From Balanoglossus misakiensis (lineage: Eukaryota; Hemichordata): a DNA stretch of 64,000 bases. Where the stretch lies: positions 3,472,001-3,536,000 of the forward strand of contig CM082583.2 in NCBI GenBank assembly GCA_040954595.2. The letters run 5' to 3'. The notes below the pieces were generated by a model that did no database searches, was not told where the DNA came from, and was given only the letters and a program-made list of their open reading frames with translations. This document shows, piece after piece, positions 57,701-64,000 of this stretch. Each line of letters begins with the position of its first letter. The stretch's first letter is position 1. The position numbers and the translations under genes were made by a program.

Positions 57701-58044
57701 ATTCATTTTGTCCACAGGGCTTGTCATTACCCAAACCTTCAAAGTTGCCAATACCACGTGTATCATACAACCATATGCTATCACGCCCTCTTCCAGTAGA
57801 GCCTAATACTAGTGACACGGAATCCATAGAAAGTCTGGAATATCAAGATTATCTCGTCGTCAGTCCACAGCCTTGGAGTCAGGAAGAGGACAACAGAAGT
57901 GATGGATTCACGCACACTTACTTAGAGATGCATCATAACAATGAAAGCCAACCGGAAGGAAATCATCCTGGAAGGGACAATTACCCGGAATACTTACCTG
58001 ATCCTGATTATGATTTAGATACTGGAAACGCCGAGAGACAGTAG
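30979..58044 (+). CDS. Giant type I receptor: lectin-sushi-fucolectin modules fused to a protocadherin-like stalk
   Basis: Sixty exons with consensus borders join without a stop into 12,891 nt (4296 aa plus TAG). Approximate residues: signal peptide 1-24; CTLD1 28-168; CCP1-2 169-306; FTL1 307-449; CCP3 477-539; degenerate FTL2 540-680; module 2 (CCP4-CTLD2-CCP5-CCP6-FTL3-mucin) 681-1339; module 3 (CCP7 to FTL4, mucin) 1340-1949; module 4 (CCP10 to FTL5, mucin) 1950-2588; EGF 2589-2624; about 14 cadherin repeats 2625-4106; transmembrane 4141-4168; tail 4170-4296. The lectin and sushi domains suggest glycan binding; cadherin repeats suggest calcium-dependent adhesion (inference). One gene is favoured over two: the lectin half has no stop or anchor, the cadherin half has no signal peptide, and phase is continuous across the EGF exon. 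The lectin part resembles Drosophila Furrowed-type proteins (FTL/CTLD/CCP). I recognise no named orthologue; exons are listed by module below. Confidence 0.8.
32119..34588 (+). CDS. Giant receptor module 1: CTLD1, CCP1, CCP2, fucolectin-like FTL1
   Basis: Exons 32119-32541 (CTLD), 32834-33061 (CCP), 33678-33863 (CCP), 34018-34233 plus 34376-34588 (FTL). CTLD1 has GGSCYYVES at the start, the WRWDSGHVWSYDG core and a terminal C-E-R-G. At the sugar-selecting position it has APNDGE rather than EPN, so calcium/mannose binding is doubtful. The sushi exons have the four-cysteine pattern with GY.L.G and SVTYQC-like strands. FTL1 has NKTATQSST, CTHT, DPWWQVDLGDFY and IVIVNRHEF, then ARLNGANVYV and a terminal LSLCEVQVFG. 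The fucolectin signature H...RxD...R appears as H...RHE...R, a conservative D-to-E change. All exons are phase 1-1. Confidence 0.85.
34823..36407 (+). CDS. Giant receptor: proline-rich linker, CCP3 and degenerate FTL2
   Basis: Exons 34823-34903 (Pro/Thr linker, many PP pairs), 35191-35379 (CCP3), 35514-35717 plus 36189-36407 (FTL2). CCP3 keeps four cysteines and the GYGLVGPSTLIC strand. FTL2 keeps the fold outline (KANDGDPSTCTE, EPWFRMRY, terminal LSLCEVQVMG) but has lost the histidine and the NR motif, so it is unlikely to bind fucose in the usual way. The acceptor at 36188 (CCAACTGAAG) is weak but required by phase. Confidence 0.75.
36630..40397 (+). CDS. Giant receptor module 2: CCP4, CTLD2 (EPN), CCP5, CCP6, FTL3, Ser/Thr-rich stalk
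   Basis: Exons 36630-36818 (CCP), 37191-37610 (CTLD), 37802-38020 (CCP), 38228-38404 (short CCP), 38543-38602 (Thr linker), 38758-38964 plus 39167-39349 (FTL), 39599-39766, 39933-40151, 40263-40397 (Ser/Thr-rich). CTLD2 has NGSCYHIPLTKDG, WIWVSGHQWTY and PEPNDGE, the EPN motif of mannose-type lectins; the usual WND is replaced by MEDREC. FTL3 has CTHTLSEKNPWWKVKLDG but lacks the arginine of the NRxD motif. The stalk is mucin-like, with repeats such as VTTPEVTSPE. Every exon is phase 1-1. Near-identical to module 3. Confidence 0.83.
39385..39538. repeat. (CATA)n microsatellite inside module 2
   Basis: About 150 bp of ACAT repeat, with one GCAT interruption at about 39421, lies in the intron between FTL3 and the first stalk exon. 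The corresponding intron of module 3 (from 43134) has no such repeat, so it arose or was lost after the duplication. Open frames across it are artefacts. Confidence 0.95.
40516..43938 (+). CDS. Giant receptor module 3: tandem copy of module 2 (CCP7, CTLD3, CCP8, CCP9, FTL4, stalk)
   Basis: Exons 40516-40704, 40893-41312, 41480-41698, 41829-42005, 42143-42202, 42348-42554, 42951-43133, 43321-43476, 43720-43938. Lengths equal those of module 2 exon for exon except the first stalk exon (156 versus 168) and the missing third stalk exon. CTLD3 keeps PEPNDGE; by eye it differs from CTLD2 at about 20 of 420 nt. Intron sequences are also clearly related (for example after the short CCP exon), so this is a recent genomic duplication and not exon-level convergence. 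Phase 1-1 throughout. Confidence 0.83.
43945..44015 (-). mobile_element. tRNA-like SINE head, minus strand
   Basis: Read on the minus strand, TAGTTCAGTGGTTAGAGCAG looks like a tRNA A-box/D-arm. It is followed by a perfect hairpin CATGGTCTCTCAGACCATG and then a short body. No good B box was found, so this is a partial or degenerate element. It lies directly after a module 3 stalk exon. Confidence 0.4.
44365..48080 (+). CDS. Giant receptor module 4: CCP10, CTLD4, CCP11, CCP12, FTL5, long Ser/Thr stalk
   Basis: Exons 44365-44571 (CCP), 44764-45177 (CTLD), 45334-45543 (CCP), 45885-46061 (short CCP), 46299-46340 (linker), 46622-46831 plus 47113-47322 (FTL), 47634-48080 (149-aa Ser/Thr-rich stalk). 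The same order as modules 2 and 3, but diverged. CTLD4 has NGSCYHTPFPEDGE, YWVGATD and WQWASGHLWTY, but NPNGGP at the EPN position. FTL5 has ALNRPSSQSST, CSHTAQQTDPWWMVFLDG, VTNRIILGERLLGAEVRVG; the arginine is kept and the acidic residue is lost. The start at 46622 was chosen because an acceptor at 46598 would give an immediate stop. Confidence 0.82.
46936..47060. repeat. (ATCTG)n grading into (ATATG)n, receptor intron
   Basis: A pentanucleotide tandem, ATCTG with some ACCTG units, changes to ATATG units in its last 40 bp. It lies inside the intron that splits FTL5, about 50 nt upstream of the acceptor. Confidence 0.9.
48213..48320 (+). CDS. Giant receptor: single EGF-like exon joining lectin and cadherin parts
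   Basis: A 108-nt phase 1-1 exon encodes DFCVGQPCWNGGICASEY and VCYCRQKFIDKQCKT. It has six cysteines with the spacing of an EGF domain and the typical NGG.C turn. No calcium-binding DxDE start is seen. It is the only EGF domain in the protein and sits exactly between the last mucin-like stalk and the first cadherin repeat. Confidence 0.85.
48518..56652 (+). CDS. Giant receptor: about 14 cadherin repeats
   Basis: Exons 48518-49347, 49754-49852, 50672-50794, 51151-52494, 52608-52715, 53039-53222, 53333-53421, 53541-53681, 53849-53945, 54073-54357, 54489-54646, 54843-55035, 55206-55420, 55600-55815, 55928-56045, 56166-56290, 56534-56652. Linker motifs such as DVNDNAPVF, DVNDNVPIF, DENDNAPVF, DINDHDPKF, DENDNRPIL, DNNDNAPQF and DVNDNGPKL, with LDRE and DxDxGxN motifs, mark successive extracellular cadherin repeats that bind calcium between domains. 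Repeats 2, 7, 13 and 14 are degenerate, lacking a full DxNDN. Exon 51151-52494 alone holds about four repeats, as in protocadherins. Phases here are mixed 0 and 1, unlike the uniformly phase 1 lectin half. The intron after 56290 has a GC donor. Confidence 0.88.
49895..50474. repeat. Possible insertion with weak TTAAAGG ends, cadherin intron
   Basis: A stretch of about 580 bp with base composition unlike its flanks. The left end TTTAAAGGGTTTATGACATG and the right end CATGGCGTGGGACCTTTAA are loosely inverted. It contains the palindrome ACACTACGTCGTAGTGT near 50098. No coding capacity. Confidence 0.35.
54696..54772. repeat. (GAT)n microsatellite, receptor intron
   Basis: GGT units grade into an ATG/GAT trinucleotide tandem of about 75 bp, about 50 nt after the exon end at 54646. 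It is intronic; the poly-Met and poly-Ser open frames across it are artefacts. Confidence 0.95.
56820..57216 (+). CDS. Giant receptor: juxtamembrane and transmembrane exons
   Basis: Exons 56820-56893 (phase 2 start, Thr-rich SSQTTEMVPLTTEDT) and 57099-57216. The second encodes PPTDVFSREA, then an uninterrupted hydrophobic stretch of about 28 residues (IIIIAILVTVIVIIWL through MIVYYL), followed by QMIRKS at the next exon. The positive charges lie just inside, giving a type I orientation consistent with the N-terminal signal peptide. It is the only strong membrane segment after the signal peptide. Confidence 0.85.
57460..58044 (+). CDS. Giant receptor: cytoplasmic tail
   Basis: Exons 57460-57514 and 57718-58044, ending with TAG at 58042-58044. 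The tail of about 127 residues starts IRKSQPPKQQTEYRENPLK and is rich in proline, acidic residues and tyrosine. Tyrosine sites include EYQDYLVV, HTYLEMHH (a YxxM site of the PI3-kinase SH2-binding type) and NYPEYLPDPDYDLD. I see no classical-cadherin catenin-binding sequence and no PDZ-type end (the C-terminus is NAERQ). Phospho-tyrosine signalling is an inference from motifs only. Confidence 0.83.
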
Positions 58045-58802
58045 AATGTAATATTAGAAAGGAGGTCCTAGTTTAATCAAGGCACTGGTATCAAAGCCAA
58101 TATTTTATTGTTAAAATTCATTGTCTGCCAAGTGAAATGTATAACTGTCAGTTAATTCATACAGGTGTATGAATAATTTGTGAGATGTCAATTCATGGAA
58201 CCTAAAAGGCATAACGATCAAATGAGAATATAATTAAAACACAGTTAACATTGCTGATCAGAAATGTAAACAGATGCAACACAACACAAATGTAACAAGA
58301 CAGCAAAAAAATATACAACACTGTACTGGTATATTGATAATACTGTTCATTTATGCTTAAAAGCACTGCACTTTAAATGTATCGCAAAATCTGTCGGCAT
58401 GTAACACATAGTCATCAGATAATTCCAAATTTGCTTTATATAGGATGCTTGACTACACACATTCAGTTTTCTGTTCTTACATAAAGTTGAAAAATCACCA
58501 TTCTTGTATATGTACAAAAGGACTTTACCCTAAAAATTGCAACAAAAGGTTTCTCAATGTTTTACTGTTTGTAAAAGTCTACCAAATTATGTTGGATGCC
58601 GCCGCATATTTTTCCATATTTAAGAATATCGTATAATTTTCTTGTGTTAAAAATATATTGTATGTCAAGGAATGTTTAATACAAAAATAGAGATAAATTG
58701 GGCGCAAGATTCATGGCATGGGAATATTACAGTTTTTTTATGTAGGTTTTTGAGGAATTTCGAACGCATGTTAATCTATTAATATACACTACAGACTGAA
58801 TG

Positions 58803-58997
58803 TCCTGCACATGGCGCGCTTGCCGGGCGCGCTCAGTGGCTTGCTGCGCGCGCCAGTGGGCTCGGTCCCTCCGGGCCCAGCAGGCCCATGGGCCCGCAGG
58901 GCTTGCTAATTAAATGTGTTTGGTGGGCCCGCATTCGGGCCCACCGGGCCCAGCTAGCCCATGGGCCCGCTGCGCTTGCTGTGTTTGGCGGGCCCGA
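58803..58997. repeat. GGGCCC-rich GC patch
   Basis: About 195 bp with repeated GGGCCC/CCCGGGC-type words (for example CCCATGGGCCCGC twice, GGGCCCACCGGGCCCAGC). It begins with GGCGCGCTTGCCGGGCGCGC and is strongly GC-rich inside an AT-rich flank. The two halves (about 58861-58916 and 58926-58980) look like diverged tandem copies. Function unknown. Confidence 0.7.
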
Positions 58998-60696
58998 ATG
59001 AACACATGAGAAGTCTGCCAGTCTTAGAATGAGAAGAAGGCATGTCTGAGAACTCTGGAGTTAAGAATTGGGCTAGCATGTCACCGGAATAAATTTAATA
59101 ATAGACGTTTCGTGTGTGTCTGCATGTGTCCGAGATGTAATCAATGTGTCATGGTTTACCACGACAAATTCTAGCTCAGTCTTCTTGATCGGGCCTAGAT
59201 TGATCATTGCAACCTAATCATCAAAGTTAGCAAACATGTAAGATCGTTCGCATTTGCCTGAGGTACCACCTCGATCGGACTGTGACTCGATCTCTCTACA
59301 TGATGTGATGTCGTCGATCGACGCCATGTTTGTTTACATGATTGTACAATCGTGCGTAGCTATGGTCTGACGCAGGGACTCTCTACCTGTTTCATCGCCT
59401 GGTAAATTAGATGGATATTCTCAAAACAGTAGAATGTATATTGTGTTCTGATTGCATTCTTCGTGTGTATCAAACTTTTATTTTATTTTATTGATTTCCT
59501 TTTGTTGTCAGCCACATGCGAGTAGCCTTGCCAATAAACAGTCGTGTTTACTCGGTAAACAAGTGGAATCACTGACTTGCCTCAAAAACAACAGTAGCAG
59601 GTGTAGTTCATTTCCGTCCTACCTCCATGCAACATACAATCCGCATCAAAAAAGCACTCCTGAAGAACTATGAAATGTCTAGCTTGTGTTCATTCTGTCA
59701 AACAATTGCATGGACTCCAGCCATATTCAATGCCAGTTTAAGTAGATCTTAAACTCACCGTCAGTGAGTTAGATACAGGTGCACACATACATGTATGACA
59801 CTATTGTGAAGTAACATTTTTTCTATTTTAGAAAATGTGAAAAATAATAGGGAAAATTTTGAGTTTACATAAATGTTACAAACTATACAGCAAGTCACAT
59901 CAGAGTAGAATAAAATGTCCTCAAGTACAAATAAACAGCAAAACGGGAAAATGCATCGATGTCGGAACTACTAAAGTTCGAGAATCAGCTCTGAATTTAT
60001 TCAGTAATCTAGTGCTTGGGGCGGAAACTTAAATGCAGAACACACTCTCTCGATATGCAAATATAACTTATTGAAACTCGTTGCCATACGAACAAATGAC
60101 CAGGAACCATCGACACGGCACAGTCTACTAGTATATATACATGTACACTGAGAAGCCATAGAGACGTGCATGTTCAAATAGACCTTCTGAATAATGATCT
60201 ATCGAGCAACAACAACAAAAACGAAAAGATCCTTTGTACATTAAATACGACCGAACTTTGCTCTCGTTTGTGGTACTGTGTGTTTTGAAATACAGGAGTC
60301 GACAAATGTGACGTGTAATACTAGTAATTTGTACACAATTTTCTTTACCCCAATACAAAAATGCCTTTCAGCACAGAAAAAACAACAAAGCAACGCCATT
60401 ATCGTTAACACCTAATTGTTTCTCCCAATTTGAAGTGGTCTCTTTCGAAAAGGATTCGTCATGAGAGTTACTCATTGTACAAACTGACCACCTGTCAGAC
60501 ATTGTGGATTTTCCTTACATTAATTTCTGCTTTCTATCCGAGTGCAGAGCGGGAAAACCCGCTGAGGCTATACCGCTGTCAGAAGAAACAGCGAGGGCTT
60601 CGAACGTACTTTTATTTTTCACACTTAAATCACTGCTCGTAAATTAATGCATCAAAAGTAAAAGTTTCCTTTTTCCTTTTAAATTTAAAAGTATAT

Positions 60697-60891
60697 ATGG
60701 CCTATGTCACGATCAATATTGCGATTGTGTTTATAACTAGCATAGCTGCAATAATTAGAGTGATGGGTAGCTATTTTCGCTTGGTTGAATCACGGTCACT
60801 CCACAAGGGTCGCGGACGTAGTCAGAATTATGGACGAAAAAGTCGGAACAATCAAGCCCGAGAGTATACTGCGAGCAGTCATACGCATTGA
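60697..60891 (+). CDS. Unrecognised small ORF with hydrophobic N-terminus
   Basis: A 64-codon frame from ATG (TATATATGGCC context) encodes a hydrophobic stretch VTINIAIVFITSIAAIIRV followed by a basic, Arg/Gly/Asn-rich tail (KGRGRSQNYGRKSRNNQ). This could be a small secreted or membrane peptide, or chance. Neighbouring frames at 60430-60642 and 61064-61339 also carry hydrophobic stretches. No homology is recognised and no splice context was proven. Confidence 0.2.
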   Translation: MAYVTINIAIVFITSIAAIIRVMGSYFRLVESRSLHKGRGRSQNYGRKSRNNQAREYTASSHTH

Positions 60892-61638
60892 TACTCATAT
60901 GAAATCAACAATGAAGAATAATCTGCATAACAGGAAAAAGAAAGCCTCCTGACCACTAGCCTGCACATTAGTAAATCACAGGTGTGAATGGGGTGGGCCC
61001 CGGGAGGTAGCCTTTGGTCAGTAGGATCGTACCAGCTACCTCATAAATGTATTTTTCACTAATTTGTGCGATCAAGTTTTTCTCCTCAACATGATCTCCA
61101 AAACTATAGAGTCTATTGCAGATTCAAAGTCATATCCAGGGAATCCACAGATCGCGGTTCGTGTTTTCTTGTGTTTATATTTAGCTGGAATAATTGTAAC
61201 GGCACCGTGTCGCAGTTTTTGGTGTAGATGCCCGCACACTTACATGCAATGGACCGCAGTTACGTTGCGCGGTCGTGATGTAAATTTAGGAAATAGTGAT
61301 ACACTGCATCTATTAAAGCTTATCTTTGTTTCAGAGTAAAAATCTACCCGCTTTATCTGTACTGTATCTCCCAGCGCCCACGGGTGTTACATGTTTATGC
61401 TCGGCCAGCCACGTTCTTCAGGTTGTTATCACCTTTTTGTTCGTCAGTACAATAAAATATGTGTGAACTCAATGAACAAAAACTTCTGAAGTCAGTACAT
61501 TTTTGTCTGTGGTTTGTTTTAAAAATACAATTTGATGCGCCGGTCACTAGGATCCTAGGGTCATAGTTCTGAGTGTCAGGCTCATGAAAACAAGAACAAT
61601 CTATGACTCAAATATTAGATACATACTAGTATTGTAAT

Positions 61639-62100
61639 TTGCGTCTTACAAAGCACAATAATGTGACTTCATCCATTTCCCAAACAGAGAAACTACGACA
61701 AATCAGTCAGAGTATCGACCACACTGTTGTCTGTGATCGACAACACGTATACGCGCGTCCGTTCACCGCGACAATAATGTGTGTAACGATCGTTCAATTC
61801 ATTCGATCAGGCACTATGATCATGCCCCCGCCGATTCCACCAGCGCCACCCTTGTCACCAACACCACTCCCACCACGCCCAGCCGCTGATATTACACCAC
61901 CGTTCCAAACTACACTACAGCCGGCAGTACAGCCGATTCTCACGTCTCCGCAGACAGCGGGGATGATTGAGACTTCTCCGCCTCCACTATGGTTCCCTCC
62001 TATCACCGGGGATGTTCTCATGCCAGAATCATATATAGACCGGTGTAAGGTCGTAAGTTGCTCTATAGGCAACTTTGTTTATGGTTTATTCGCCGAGTGA
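61639..62100 (+). CDS. Unrecognised proline-rich open frame
   Basis: A frame of 153 codons. The part after a methionine at about 61780 is proline-rich (MPPPIPPAPPLSPTPLPPRP) and more GC-rich than the surroundings. There are no domains; a hydrophobic segment lies near ATIMCVTIVQF. It could be an exon of an unrecognised gene or a chance frame. The minus strand is also open over part of it. Confidence 0.2.
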   Translation: MRLTKHNNVTSSISQTEKLRQISQSIDHTVVCDRQHVYARPFTATIMCVTIVQFIRSGTMIMPPPIPPAPPLSPTPLPPRPAADITPPFQTTLQPAVQPILTSPQTAGMIETSPPPLWFPPITGDVLMPESYIDRCKVVSCSIGNFVYGLFAE

Positions 62101-62228
62101 ACGCGCCGGACGTACTTGCACAGGGCGTGTGTTTGGGGGTACCAAACAGAAATTGAAGTTAAGTCCCAGAAGGCTTAAGAAAGTTGAAGGAGCAACTTTC
62201 CGAAAATATTTTAGAAATAATGGACGAC

Positions 62229-62358
62229 GCCCTGACCATTAACGTTTGTTAATGGGCAAGGGCGAGGGGAAAGCCAAAAATTCATGGGCGAGGTCCGAGC
62301 CCATGAATTTTGGCTTTCCTCGAGCCCGCGCCCATAAACAAACGTTTATGGTCAGGGC
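62229..62358. repeat. Foldback with GC-rich centre
   Basis: GCCCTGACCATTAACGTTTG, GGGAAAGCCAAAAATTCATG, GGC and the inverted GCCCATGAATTTTGGCTTTCC, CAAACGTTTATGGTCAGGGC form arms of about 60 nt. It resembles the long foldbacks in ELP1 introns 1 and 9 in size and symmetry. Confidence 0.75.
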
Positions 62359-63821
62359 GGAGTCGGTTATTTCCATTATATTACCAAAAAAATCAAGAAA
62401 ACCGTCAAAATTTACGAAAATGTCCCACTAGGGGCCCCGGAACTTGTGTTACGCAAAATGTTGTATTCACTGAACTGTTTGCTAATATTACTATTCAGAT
62501 TTACGGGCATGTAAACAAACCATTACTGAGTATTTGTGGTCAGTGACGTCGTTCATCTCGACCAATTAAAATGCGACGCACAGGCCATGGTAATAATAAT
62601 CCCACGATTTTCCGCGATCCGCCGAGCGCGACGTGTGGTCAAAACAGTACATCAAGGCAATCGATAAAGCTCTCCGCCGTTGATGTTTTTTTTTTTGGGG
62701 GGGGGGAGGCTTTATCAGCATGTTTGTCGGATTGTCATTCTCTCGTTCAGAAAGGAAATGTTCCCTTGCATTTGTACAACTAATGTAATGTAATTGTGTT
62801 TTAAATGCTTAATAAAGAAAACTAACACTGACAACGGACACATTTTGTTCGTAGTGAATTAAACGCCCCTCCCTGAATGCCTAGTCTGAAGTAAAACTTA
62901 TGTTGAGAAGGAGAGTTGTACATTGATTAACGTTTTCAACGGTGTAGTACCGGTGTAGCAACGATCCAGATACGACTCCGACGGGAAAAAATATTTGAGA
63001 ATGCTTTTCGCCTGTGCTGCGCCGGTGTTAATTTTCGACAGCGATGACGGGTGGTTCAGATCCAGACCGAAGCAAATATACAGTGAGAACGCAAAGCACA
63101 ACCCTGTGGTGACTTTTGATTATGTTTATCTAGGTAACCTATTGTCTTGGGTCAGTTTCCATTGTTGAGTCAATCTAACTGGACGCGAGTGGTTTTCTAG
63201 CCACTCGCGGTTAGCCGGGTCTGCAACACATCTGTCTGCAACCAACTTTAGGTTCTTTCGATCGCCGAAAAGACGAGGCGTTTTCGATTTGTGGATTAAC
63301 ATCCAGTACTTCTAAACGATATCAAAACGGTCATGAAGAAGACGACAAAGTCGTCCAGAACGCATATCCAGGTATAGAAACTGAGATATGTTGCAATTAC
63401 ATGTCCTCGACGTCCTCAATTTTTGTTAGTTGCCGTGTTCCTAAACATTGCCATTTAGACGGCGTTGATCTCAAAACAATGTCCGTTTAGTGTGTGGACG
63501 CACACAGTCACAGATTCTGAGGGCTAATCCCCTGTTAGCAAGAAACAGGAAGTGCTACGATATTCGTCATTTTTAAGTTGCTGCAATTGATCTGTAGTTT
63601 GTGTATGCTTTACATGTATGCATCTGTGATAAAATACAACATGTTACAAATGAACATAAATGACTACATGTACATAGTGTTTTGAACCACTAGCATTCTT
63701 TTATCTGAATTGGAGGTTGCGCAACAAGACTAGAAAAAAACAGATATGCCATGGGATCAATCAAACGTGTTTGGGGTTCAAACCGACCTGCTTCCTTGCT
63801 GGTAAGCAACCGGTGCGCCAG

Positions 63822-64000
63822 TAGACTAGCCCACTAGTCGCTTGGTGATTTTTAAATCTAAATAGTTAAGGTGTTTTCGATGGTTTTTTTGTCTTAATAA
63901 ATAATTTCAATACTTTTTGCGTGCATGCTTGCCTTGAGCGTGTTTTTGGTAGTGAGGTGAGTTTCGAATTTGGGACTGAGCTTGTGGTTTTGGGTAGCGT
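63822..64000. repeat. Dispersed repeat, copy 2, running off the window
   Basis: Direct match to 29838-30021 (for example CTAGTCGCTTGGTGATTTTT, TGCATGCTTGCCTTGAGCGT). It is preceded on its left by a tRNA-like stretch: on the minus strand, TGGCGCACCGG and GGTTTGAACCCC resemble A and B boxes. This suggests the repeat may be the body of a SINE, although copy 1 lacks that head. Confidence 0.7.

Larger units (their letters stand above)
58045..64000. other. 3' flank of the receptor gene, no recognisable gene
   Basis: It should begin with the receptor 3' UTR; no convincing AATAAA was found in the first 600 nt. Contents: a GGGCCC-rich patch (58803-58997), unrecognised short frames with hydrophobic segments (60430-62100), a foldback (62229-62358), a T11-G10 junction (62686-62706), AATAAA at 62810-62815, and the second copy of the dispersed repeat (63822-64000). 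A short frame from ATG at 63333 runs 13 codons to a CAG-GTATAG donor-like site and cannot be assessed. Confidence 0.5.

Noticed and set aside
1-64000. CRISPR arrays, operons, riboswitches, bacterial terminators, rRNA or intact tRNA genes
   Set aside because: None seen; the window is spliced eukaryotic nuclear DNA and the tandem repeats are microsatellites without spacers.

Overview
This window is eukaryotic nuclear DNA. It is AT-rich, its genes are densely split by GT-AG introns, and it carries MITE-like foldbacks, tRNA-derived SINE-like sequence, long ATGT, GAT and ATCTG microsatellites, and many copies of the palindromic word TACATGTA. Gene content and repeat style suggest a marine invertebrate. 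I lean to a non-vertebrate deuterostome (hemichordate, echinoderm or lancelet), but the sequence does not settle this. I rebuilt the gene models by hand from splice sites and reading-frame continuity; no search was run.

Left part (1-9.7 kb). The first coding exon of a DMXL (Rabconnectin-3 alpha) gene lies on the minus strand at 4444-4530, and its remaining exons lie beyond the left edge. A PHAX gene (snRNA export adaptor) is on the plus strand at 6426-7817, so the two are divergent with about 1-2 kb between them.

Middle (9.7-27.3 kb). A complete ELP1/IKBKAP gene (Elongator scaffold) has 24 coding exons that join into 1327 codons plus a stop, almost the length of the human protein. Its introns hold a 1.28-kb foldback transposon, several MITEs, a SINE-like element and a 190-bp ATGT microsatellite.

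Intergenic (27.3-31.0 kb). This stretch contains a decayed reverse-transcriptase fragment, a MITE, and one copy of a repeat that recurs at the right edge of the window.

Right part (31-58 kb). One very large gene joins in frame from 30979 to 58044. It has 60 exons, 12,891 coding nt and a predicted 4296 aa. It encodes a type I membrane protein: signal peptide; four C-type lectin domains, about twelve sushi/CCP domains and five fucolectin (F-type lectin)-like domains arranged as a repeated CCP-CTLD-CCP-CCP-linker-FTL-mucin module; one EGF-like domain; about fourteen cadherin repeats; one transmembrane helix; and a 127-aa tyrosine-rich tail. Modules 2 and 3 are a recent tandem duplication of about 3.5 kb that includes introns. 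I do not know a described protein with this full architecture. It is the most interesting object here: a candidate glycan-recognition receptor fused to a protocadherin-like adhesion stalk.

Right edge (58-64 kb). No recognisable gene. It has a GGGCCC-rich patch, a GC-centred foldback, several short unrecognised open frames and the second copy of the dispersed repeat. PHAX, ELP1 and DMXL are housekeeping neighbours; nothing in the sequence ties them functionally to the receptor gene.
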